Positions 35,702 through 44,249 of a stretch of DNA of 64,000 nucleotides are shown here, piece after piece. The position numbers and the translations under genes are program-made. The notes below the pieces were generated by a model. That model saw only the letters and a program-made list of their open reading frames with translations. It was not told the DNA's origin and did no database searches. The DNA comes from Microbotryomycetes sp. JL201 (Eukaryota > Basidiomycota > Microbotryomycetes), in NCBI GenBank assembly GCA_033819885.1, contig JAQYUZ010000002.1:620001-684000 (forward strand). Direction: 5' to 3'. Each line of letters opens with the position of its first letter. Position 1 is the stretch's first letter.

Positions 35702-36218
35702 TCAACCGACGAATTTCGACTGTGTCGTCAATGAAAAGTAGAGCAGAATCAAAAGCTGCAGGACGGCCCATAGCGCAGGCACGTATGTGCTCATGCGTAA
35801 AAAGGCTGCGTTGTACAAGGCCGCGAGACAGTAGCCGACAACGGTGCCGCTGATGAATGCGATGCTCAAACCGACGACGAGAAAGACGACTGGCGCGAGC
35901 AAGGCGAGACGTGGATGTCGCTTGGCGAAAACGGCTGAGCACCACAAGCCCATTATGAGAAAGACGCCGCCATAGAGAATCATTGTCCAAAAGAGGACAA
36001 ATCTCCAGATATCGCCCGGCGTGTACAAGTATCGCGGCTCTGTGAGGGGGTTGAACAACGCAGGCCATCTGCGAGCGCGAGATGGTAGTATCGACAGCAC
36101 ACAGTGTCAGCTGTCTGAGAGTGGATGCGGCATGTAAACGCGTCGCGTTGGCTCACTTTGGCGTTATGTAGCCATCGGGCGGGCCAAAGTAGATGTTGCC
36201 ATCGACAGAGTCGGCCAT
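35702..36218 (-). CDS. TMEM170-like multi-pass membrane protein
   Basis: Small integral membrane protein of the TMEM170 family; animal members shape ER sheets and the nuclear envelope. Exon 1 (ATG at 36218) reads MADSVDGNIYFGPPDGYITP; intron gtgagc...cgcag joins it in phase to KWPALFNPLTEPRYLYTPGD. Three or four hydrophobic segments follow: VLFWTMILYGGVFLIMGLW, LLAPVVFLVVGLSIAFISG with TVVGYCLAALYNAAF, and MSTYVPALWAVLQLLILLYF. The W-x6-7-FWT start, the SGT-VGY step and MSTYVPALW are the features shared with fungal homologues. It ends SKFVG directly before a templated A30. It is divergent from Mesh1. Confidence 0.8.
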
Positions 36219-36319
36219 GCCAGGCGAACGACCTCGTTACGCAGGCGTCGCAGTCAACGAAGCCATAAGGTGGAGCGTTCTGACGTCTGGCGATGGCACG
36301 AACTAATGTGGAGTAGTTC

Positions 36320-37228
36320 GTGGCCAGAGTCGAACCGAAGTCATTCGCTTCTCGCTCCAACCACACCATACCAGCCCTGCAGTCGTTTCACGTTGCGCGC
36401 ACAAGCCTGCGTTGTGTCCAAATCCGGTCTCGCATCATGTCACGCAACAAGGCTACTGTTCATTCAACAACAGAGGCGCCAAACCACCCGCCCAGGTTCG
36501 ACAATGACGACACGATCCAGTCAAGCTCTTCTTCAATGGCAACGCAGTCAGATACTTCATTGCTCCTCGACACTGTGCACTATGCGGCTGTAGCCCATCA
36601 AAATCAGAAGCGAAAGAGCCCAGGACAGGCACCTTATATCCAGCATCCGATCGATGTTGCGAGGCGAATTGCTGGCGCAGGCAGCAGTCTCGCCGGCAAT
36701 GCACCAATTCACGTCCTCCAAGCTGCCCTCCTTCACGACGTTATTGAAGACTGCGACTTGACGGCACAAGATGTCGAGGAACGATTCGGCCCCGTCGTTA
36801 CAAAGATCGTTCTCGAATGCTCAGACGACAAGAGTTTAAACAAGCAGCAGCGCAAGCAAGCTCAAATTGACCACGCTCCGCACAAAAGCAGAGAGGCAGC
36901 TCATGTCAAACTGGCTGACAAGCTCAGCAACTTGACTGATCTGACGAGACCGGGAGGAATGCCTATTGGATGTGAGCTTGACGAGGCATCCAGCACCGAC
37001 AAACCGAATGACTCGATATATTTCCATGCAGGGACGGTGCATCGAGTGCAAGAATACTTTGTTTGGGCGAAAAAAGTGACGGACGCAATCGACTCGGCAG
37101 CGAACCCAGGTCTGTCGGCGCAACTACACCAATTGTACAAAGAAGCATCGTTCGAGCATAAAGGCAAGCGGTACAAGGCTCATCCAGAATGGCCACAAGG
37201 GACAGACTTGTGGGAGCAGCCACTGTAG
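36320..37228 (+). CDS. Mesh1-type HD hydrolase ((p)ppGpp / NADPH phosphatase)
   Basis: Metazoan SpoT homologue family: Mn-dependent HD-domain hydrolase that removes the 3'-pyrophosphate of ppGpp and, in animals, dephosphorylates NADPH. Single exon. Core: AAVAHQNQKRKSPGQAPYIQHPIDVA (metal His), LQAALLHDVIEDCDLTAQDVEERFG (HD motif with ED), KLADKLSNLTDL and HRVQEYFVWAKKV. Relative to animal Mesh1 there is an insert between the LTRPGG step and HRVQEYF and a C-terminal extension ending GTDLWEQPL. Three starts are possible: 36320 (adds an Arg/Ser-rich, mitochondrial-targeting-like N-terminus), 36437 (MSRNKATVH) or 36536 (MATQSDTS). The earliest leaves only 101 bp to the divergent TMEM170-like start. 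Confidence 0.9.
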   Translation: MARVEPKSFASRSNHTIPALQSFHVARTSLRCVQIRSRIMSRNKATVHSTTEAPNHPPRFDNDDTIQSSSSSMATQSDTSLLLDTVHYAAVAHQNQKRKSPGQAPYIQHPIDVARRIAGAGSSLAGNAPIHVLQAALLHDVIEDCDLTAQDVEERFGPVVTKIVLECSDDKSLNKQQRKQAQIDHAPHKSREAAHVKLADKLSNLTDLTRPGGMPIGCELDEASSTDKPNDSIYFHAGTVHRVQEYFVWAKKVTDAIDSAANPGLSAQLHQLYKEASFEHKGKRYKAHPEWPQGTDLWEQPL

Positions 37229-37336
37229 AAACGTACTTTCGCGAAGTGCAGACGGCTCTCTTCCCCAGCGAGCCGAGCTTATGTTTGCATTACAAACGTT
37301 ACGACTACCTACTTCGGCTTGTATCGCTTGTGTTCC

Positions 37337-40264
37337 CTAATGCAGAGACGGCGGGTAAAATGGCCTGAGCCATGCGTCTGCCGTCTCAAATTGCTGTGCG
37401 AGCTCAGGAGAGACTGCCGACGACTCCTTTAGCGATTGAACGACGAGCATAGCCTGTGATCAGACGAATGTCAGTCGTGAGCACCGAAAAGATAACTCCC
37501 GTCTGCGAAGGGGCAAACTTGCCATTGACCAAAACCTGAATCCGCGATGCAGCTCTGCCGGCACGTTTTTGACATTCGGAAATGCGCCAACGAGCAATTC
37601 GTTGACGACGTCGTTCTTGGCCTCCTTGACTCTTCTGAGATCATCTTCATTCGCGCCCTCCGTCCCGGTTCCTGCCCTCAAGACGACATCGACGCCACCA
37701 GCCATGTGACAAACGGCGTCACCGTATGCCTTGAACAAGATACCCATGCCCGTGTTGGTTTCGTTCAAGAATGGCAGCGACAGTGCGATGTCAACATAAT
37801 CCTCGCGTGCTCTCCGCGCGTCCGACCTCAGTAGCAAGTTGAGCAACGTCGCTTCGAGCAACACGCGCATTGACCTCGTTGTGAACTTGACGAAAGAGTT
37901 AAACACGAGCAGCTCGCGTGAGAGAGGACCGTTCCAAGGGGAAGGCTGCAAAGCGTCTTGTCAGTCAGACGTCCTCGCGACCCGGCATCTCAAGACACGT
38001 ACGCTAAACGCCAATGGCACGATCGACATGACACGCATCACGAGCAGCATGCTCCTTTTGTCTTCCTCGCTGCCTGTAAAGTGAGGTCCACCGCTGTACG
38101 GCCTGCTGCCGATTCTGCCGTTATGCAAAACTCCGGCGCGCAGCAACTCGACGACAAGGAACAACGCCTCTTGGAACTTGTCGTTGACTTTTGCAGCCTT
38201 CATCGCCGTGTAAAGCGCCTGCGCATGTGGCGTGTGTTGGTGCGTCAAAGTGAGGAACCCTCGCAACTCGAGGAACCGCCAGATCGTGTTTGCGACGATT
38301 TCGTCCTTTTTGTCAAGTGGCTGCAATTCAAGCAATTGAGTCAAACAGGCCCAACACCACAAAAACCGAGATAATATCATACCTTGTCTGGATTTCTCGA
38401 CACGACTGTTCTTTGTGCAAGGCTCGCCGTACTCGTTCCTCCGAGGCACAAGCACAAATCAATTGTTGAAGACTGTCGTTTTAAAATTCAGTCTCAGCTT
38501 TAGAATGACATGCGCTGCAGGGCTCTTACAAGCTGCCGCCGTAGCTCGTCCTCGACATGTCGCGCATCAACGTTCCACTTGGCAACGCTGTTGATGTGTT
38601 TGTGCGTTGCCTGCGAAGAATGTGGGATTGGGTACTCTCGCATTGGATCAAAGTAATAGATGGCAGTCTGGCAAGCAGCAATAAGGGTCAGGGCGGAACG
38701 GGCCCGCGGAGTTCGAGCCTGTGTCACTCACCACGGATTTTTTTGCCCACATCGGGTGCAACACCGTCGACAGCATTGCCAAGGCAACGCACTTTGGCGA
38801 TTGAGGTCCCTCGGTCATACTCTTGATGAATCTTTCGTAATCGTGTGTGCCTCCGCACAACGGCATGGGTTCGACAACGTGACCTGAAGCCAACGCGTTT
38901 ATAACATTAGGCGTCACCAAGCCTCTGAACAGCTGATAGTACAGCTCATCCGGAAACTTGGACGAAAAAATGTCGCCCAGGTCTGCAGGCACGTCCGCAG
39001 CAGTAACGACCTGCGAGGGATTGTTTGGATTTGGTAGTAAAACGAGCGGCAGCGGCAACACTCTGCCTTCTTGCGCGACGAGCACGAGCGAGTACTTGAT
39101 CATGCTGCGGGACCGGGCAAATGTCTCGATGTAGTTCGACTGAAAGACGGGAGGAAAATCTTTGAATGCGAGCACGGAGGCGACGCCGGTTCCCCGTTGC
39201 TTGATCAACTCGATCACACTTCGGATGTTGAACTCTCTGGGATCGATCGCTGGGAAGGTGGGCGAGCCTTCAAAGCCTGCCAGAATGGCCAGATCGAGGA
39301 ATTGGTCCGACGTGATGCCCATGTCTTGCAAAATGGCATTCTTTGAGGCGTACGAGACGGTGCCGGCGGCAAAGTTGATGTCGAGAATGACGCGGTCGAT
39401 ACCGTCGAACATGAAGAGCTCGGTCGATCCATATATCGAATGCACGTACGTTCGCTCGTGCCTCTCAAGATAAACGAGCTGGGCCCAAGCAAGGTAGGGT
39501 GCGACGACGAATTCGACGTGGCGCTGCTTGAACAGGCGGTGTACGACGCGCATCACGTCGGCGGGAGCGACTGGTGTCGAGCTGGCAAAGTCATTCTGCG
39601 CCTGCGCAACTCTCGTCTGCTCGTAGTGTTCCCAAGCTTGCGCTCTGCGCCAGTTGCGGGGGTCGTCGATCAAGTGTGGTCGCTCACGTTCCTGTGGCGA
39701 GATCCCTGAAAACACAAAGACGGGGATGATGTCTGCCTTGTCCTTCTCCAGGCTCTTGAGGTTCCTTTCGATCTGCCGGGAGCTGTTCAGGGCGCGCACG
39801 GGCCACGGCCTCGTCAGGGCAGAGCTCACCTCTGCGACGAGCGTCAAGGGCATGCCGCCGGTGGCTGCGAGAAAGGCATCGCTTTTCTGAGGGTCGCGGG
39901 CGAGCAACAGCTTGCGCAGGTAGTGGTTAGCGTCTATGCCGAGGCGCGTGCCCGTCAACGCCGTCAGCGGCACCTCCTTGACCAAGCCGCGCTGCATCCA
40001 CGGCCATGTTAGCATGCGCTGCACGTCGACAGTCCGTCAAAGACGACGGCCTTGCTCAGCACTGACCTCATGGAGCCACGCTATGTCGTACACGGTCGGT
40101 TATCGCGTGCCAGAGCGAGCGAGCGAACGAGCCAAGTGAGCGGCGAGCCCCACAGCGACACACAAGCACAATCGAGGATGCGGAAGACTCCACTGTCAGC
40201 ATCTCCTACAGCGCCGATCGATCCGTTGCCCAGCCAACTCACGTTCGAGGCCACGGATGCCCAT
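37337..40264 (-). CDS. MKT1: Mkt1 post-transcriptional regulator (XPG-like fold)
   Basis: Cytosolic protein that, with Pbp1, controls translation and stability of specific mRNAs. It has an XPG/FEN-like nuclease fold that is inactive in known members. Exon 1 (40243-40264) encodes MGIRGLE; a 162-nt intron leads to a 14-nt exon (40067-40080, PWLHE), then a 75-nt intron to RGLVKEVPLTALTGTRLGIDANHYLRKLL. The long exon carries IIPVFVFSGISP, HVEFVVAPYLAWAQLVYLERH, GSTELFMFDGIDRVILDI and DQFLDLAILAGFEGSPTFP. Downstream exons give the Mkt1 C-terminal domains (WRFLELRGFLTLTHQHTPHAQAL; FNSFVKFTTRSMRVLLEATLL; ETNTGMGILFKAYGDAV). The last exon gives AMLVVQSLKESSAV to RPFYPPSLH, stop at 37337. Confidence 0.9.
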
Positions 40265-40540
40265 ACGCAACGGATGCGCAGCCGCAGCTCGCGAGAGTGC
40301 AACAGGCCAAGTACACGGCCTGCTCGATGCGGCTTCCTTCACCAACAAAATCGTGGTGTGCACAATCGGCTTGTATGATTACAAACAACTACAAAAGGAA
40401 GAACATGATTCACTTTCTCGTGGCGCCAGTCCGTCTAGAAAAGAAACCTAACGACTTGCAAACGGAGGACGTGGGTATCCGGGCGAGCTCACAGACAAGA
40501 CAACAAGCCATTGAATCGCCCTTTTCTTCCGAGAGAGAAA

Positions 40541-40954
40541 TCAATCCCTTCGTGGCTTCGAGGCGGACCCCTTTAGCAAAAAGCGGAAACCTTCATATGA
40601 CAGCCCTGCAGGATACCGCAGCGGATCAGCAATGGACACCTCGCGACGCATCGAGAACGCTGTGACCTACAGCAGAGAGCGTTTGATGGCATATTGGTCA
40701 AGATTCGTGGCGTCATTCCTCTTGCGAACCCAGCTGCGCCTTGCCTCTCCCAAATGATTCGTGCTGCATCGCCCATGCCTCGTGCTCGCCGAATCATGGC
40801 GTCTTCAGACGACCCTCGTGTCTGCAACAGCGTCTTGCAAACATCGAGCGGTGTCGTTACGGCGGCAGCAACTGCTCCTGCGATTCCACCTGCCGTGACA
40901 TGAGTCCACGGAGAGTAATGCCCTGTCGGGTTGAGCTTGTCTCTGAAAACAAAA

Positions 40955-40997
<43 letters not shown>

Positions 40998-41818
40998 GTC
41001 AGCGATTTGCAAGATTGCTAGAAAAAAAGGCATAGACAACTGACTTGAAGAACTCGTATGTGGAGAATTGTACAGCCGTGAATGGTACAGTCATCGTCAA
41101 TGTCGTCGGATATGATACATAGAACGCCGAGAGACCTTCCGCCTTATACACGTCGCGGAAACATGTTGCCACACTCGAGAATGTTGACCCTTGGATCTGC
41201 ATGCGCTGCTTGACCACTGCGGGTACAGATCGAAACTCAGCCTCGGACCAACATAGTACGGACAGGCTGACTTGCCATCAAATGGATTCATGAATGCGTC
41301 TGACGCAATCGTTGCGGCAGCTCCAGCAAGTGCTAACCAACGCATGCGTCAGACACGTTTTTTCAACGCGAGGCAGCCACAGTGTACTGACCGGTCGCTT
41401 TAAAAGAATATCCGCCAACATTACCACCAATCATTTCTTTGACGAGCTCGTAGGTGCCAAAGTAAACTGCATGAGCTGGCCCTGCACCCCAGATGACAGA
41501 CGCCACTCCCCGCCACAACCTTTTTGTCCCTTCTGTGCTCGAAATTCGAGCGAACGCGTCGGACATATTGCTGTACACTGCTGATGGGGACGTCGACAAG
41601 ACTTGCATGCGCGTCTGCGGACAACGCAGCAAGATTGCCAGTGAGTGCCTGGGTGTCGGTGCAACGCTGAGTGAGCGAGCAAGACCGACCTTGATAGAGT
41701 CTACCGGGTACATGACGGCGTGCTCGGAAATGCCTGCCATTGCGCCTGCGAGCATGTTGATGGCCATTGACTCGTGGTCGAGGCCTTCATACTCGATTTC
41801 CTCTACGATGGCTGCCAT
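40541..41818 (-). CDS. MRS4: Mitochondrial carrier, mitoferrin (Mrs3/Mrs4) type
   Basis: Six-TM inner-membrane carrier importing iron into mitochondria. Starts MAAIVEEIEYEGLDHESMAI, then LAGAMAGISEHAVMYPVDSIK joined by an intron to TRMQVLSTSP (repeat 1). Repeat 2 has ATIASDAFMNPFDVVKQRMQIQG; repeat 3 has AGGIAGAVAAAVTTPLDVCKTLLQTRG. The Px(D/E)xxK/R signatures are all present. The SEHAVMYPVDSIKTRMQ and MNPFDVVKQRMQ contexts fit mitoferrins. The last exon rebuilds SNALCWLSYEGFRFLLKG and stops at 40541. The intron 40943-41044 (donor gtcagt, phase 2) holds a 40-nt A tract on the plus strand, i.e. U40 in the transcript. Confidence 0.92.
40956..40995. repeat. Homopolymer A40 inside an MRS4 intron
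   Basis: Forty consecutive A on the plus strand, preceded by aaaac steps. In the minus-strand transcript this is U40 followed by guuuuguuuucag, ending at the 3' splice site 13 nt further on. Confidence 0.9.
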
Positions 41819-42625
41819 CGTTGAGCTGCGCCTTCAAGTTGATTAGACGAGCTAAGTCGCGCCTCGAACAGACACCCAGCAGCGTCGTGACGGGACTGAG
41901 AGGATGGGCCGACAGCCGTGAGCGTGTCGGTAGGCGACAGAAGACGAGCTGCGTGATGAGCGTGCACGCGACGGACGCAAGTCAGTCTAGGCTGTCTTTG
42001 GCACACGAACAGCTGCTTCAAGACCACAAATCGATCGATAGCGCGACTGCTGGTTCGAGTGGCGCTGTCAAACGGACTGAGCCAGGCGAGGTCCAGTGCG
42101 CGAAAAAGACGCTGCAGGACGCCATCCTCGGATCGCCCTTTCTGGCAGCTCAGGCTTGCTGATAGCTCGTCAACCAATTGGACTTGATCGAATCCGGGGT
42201 ACGTGTCCAGCTGAGTAGTGGCGCGACGTCGCCCGAGAGCCGCTTGCCCTCGCCGCGTCGAATTGCCGAAGCGGCACCAACACAGCGACATTTTGCACAC
42301 AGGTACCCCGTGCGAAGGCCCAGCCAATACAAGCTCGACAGCTGGCTTGACGCACGCGAGCTACTCACGCACTCTTTGGGGACGAACGCGAATGAAGCGC
42401 AAACCAGGTTCAGTTGACGAGGACTTGGGCGTGACAAATTGATCGGCGTGGCAAAGCGACAAATGTGCACATTCGCGCAACAAGATACACTTACACTGTG
42501 GTGAATCTACCCCAAATCATATTGGGCCGAGTCTATGTAATGCAAGGAAAATAAAAAGGGCACAAAGCGCGAAAAGCTACACGAGGCACACGAGGAGGCA
42601 TGAATCTATAGCTGCTCGTGCGAAG
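41819..42625. other. About 0.8 kb between MRS4 and HPT1; possible small gene
   Basis: Both strands have sizable open frames and I cannot decide between them. On the plus strand, ATG 41957 reads SRLSLAHEQLLQDHKSIDS and runs to 42162. A second frame at 42166-42417 reads QLDLIESGVRVQLSSGATSP and ends SQYKLDSWLDARELLTHSL. Joining them would need an intron with a weak donor (gtccag). On the minus strand, frames at 42327-41803 and 42470-42150 mirror these. No motif is recognised in either direction. Confidence 0.3.
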
Positions 42626-43775
42626 TTACAAGCCAAGCGCCTTTTGCTTGGCAGCAACCGCATCGTGCAGCAGAATGTCCTGTTTTCAATCCAGAGACGG
42701 TGAGCGAAACAGCTCGCGGCTTCCAGTCGCACAAACTCACTTGCTGCTCCCATGGGTACTGTGATCGAGGAAAGAGGTATGAGAGAAGGGGTCAGCTCGT
42801 CGCTCTGTCCAGTTCGTCGACGACACTCACGTCGACCCATCGGTCTTCGATGTCGGCACCTGTGTACACGATCGAGCTCATTTGATGCTGGAGCGGGTGA
42901 CGTGCTGCGCCTGCGACATACCTGAGAAGTACTTGACGTGTGCGGGGATCTCACCAGCCTTGGGCTTCAACTTGTTGTGGACGACAAAGATGGCAAGCTC
43001 TGTCGGTGGCGTTGCGGCGCGCTGTTCGGGGCTCAATCTCGCCAAGTGTTCCTCGATATCCTTTGTGAGCTCTCGGACGGTGTATTCAAGAGTTGTTCGC
43101 GAGTCATCGACCTCGTCCTGCAGCAACCAAAGGCAGTCAGTTGCCTCGTCGCTACTGGAAGACTCGTGTGGCGGAAAACGTACGACAATGAGAATGCGTC
43201 GACCAACCAGAGCTCGGTTACCAAGGGTCGAGAGATCGAGCCACTGCGTTCTGATGACTTCCTTGCCTAGCTTCTCCTCTTGTGCCAGACCGCTGTCGTC
43301 GTCCAGGAAGCCAACTTCTTCGTACAGCGACAAACCTACAGCCTGGATGGGAATGTTGCGCTTCTTTTCACCTTTGGCACCTTGCTTCAGGAAGGATCGC
43401 TGTGCGTAAAAGTTCGGTGGACTACTCAGCATTGCGCTACGTCGGCCTGGCGAAAGCCGCGAGCTGGGCCACGAACTGAGACGCTCGCCGGACGTACAAG
43501 GATTCGCGCCGGAATGAACCCGCCGCCACCGATTGCGCACATTAAATCCGGCGAGAACTCGTCGCGGATCTTCGCTGCTGTGTTGCCAATCAGGACCTAG
43601 AAGGAGAGAGTCAGGTGAGCACATTGCTTTTCTCTCAACCGAAGCTCGAAGTGAGGGGCAGACGACCGAAAGTCTTGTGCAGAGAAACATGAAGGCTTAC
43701 ATGAATGTCGTTATACGTGACACGCAAGTGTCCGTCGTGCTCGTGCGGAACGCCCTGAGGAATATGATCGGCCAT
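42626..43775 (-). CDS. HPT1: Hypoxanthine/xanthine-guanine phosphoribosyltransferase (Hpt1/Xpt1 type)
   Basis: Purine salvage enzyme transferring hypoxanthine or guanine (or xanthine) to PRPP. ATG 43775 opens MADHIPQGVPHEHDGHLRVT-YNDIH. The next exons hold VLIGNTAAKIRDEFSPDLM and AIGGGGFIPARIL. Later exons give RNIPIQAVGLSLYEEVG, RTQWLDLS, ALVGRRILIV joined across an intron to DEVDDSRTTLEYTVRELTKD (the PRPP loop), and FVVHNKLKPKAGEIP. The end is rebuilt from short exons as KYFSG-ADIEDRWVD-YPWEQQ-DILLHDAVAAKQKALGL with consistent phases. The DEVDDSRTTL form is that of yeast Hpt1/Xpt1; sequence alone does not fix base preference. With ADE17 it is the second purine gene in the window. Confidence 0.9.
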
Positions 43776-44249
43776 GTTTCTGTAGCACAGCGGGCGATTC
43801 AGTCAGCACTCGAATCGAGCTCGTACCAGTTTTTCGGTCCTGCGTTGTGACTGCTCACGTGGACTACTGGGGTGGATCGTCGAGGCGTGAATGAGGAAAC
43901 CTCGCCGCCGGCAACTTTTTTGCGTTGACGGCCTGCGTGAATAGTTGCTTCAGGCTGACATGCTTACAAACAGGAAGCCCAGATCCACTGGAACAGATCG
44001 ACAGCGACTTTATGCTAAAGGCACCGTGACGACGTGATGAAGGGCAGAAAGGTCACGTGACTTCACACATTTGGAAAAGGCTGGTGTATTTTGTAATGCC
44101 CTCTTTGTTATGCGTTCTCGACGCCTTTTTGTCAATTGTGCCAGAATCCGCTTCACCAGTGTGACTGCGCATGGCGCTCATCCAGCCTCCTCTTTAAATC
44201 GTTCCCGTCCTCACGCTTGCATGGCCCAAGCAACATCGACTGTCGAGTG
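43776..44249. promoter_or_regulatory. Divergent promoter region of HPT1 and the ArfGAP gene
   Basis: 474 bp between two divergent start codons. It contains the 10-bp palindrome gtcacgtgac at 44052-44061, a CACGTG E-box with symmetric flanks, of the kind bound by bHLH factors such as Cbf1. The same 10-mer occurs at 60024-60033 upstream of an MFS gene. Confidence 0.4.

Noticed and set aside
40857-41039. Small minus-strand frame with a poly-Phe run
   Set aside because: It is the A40/T40 tract of the MRS4 intron read as codons, not a protein.
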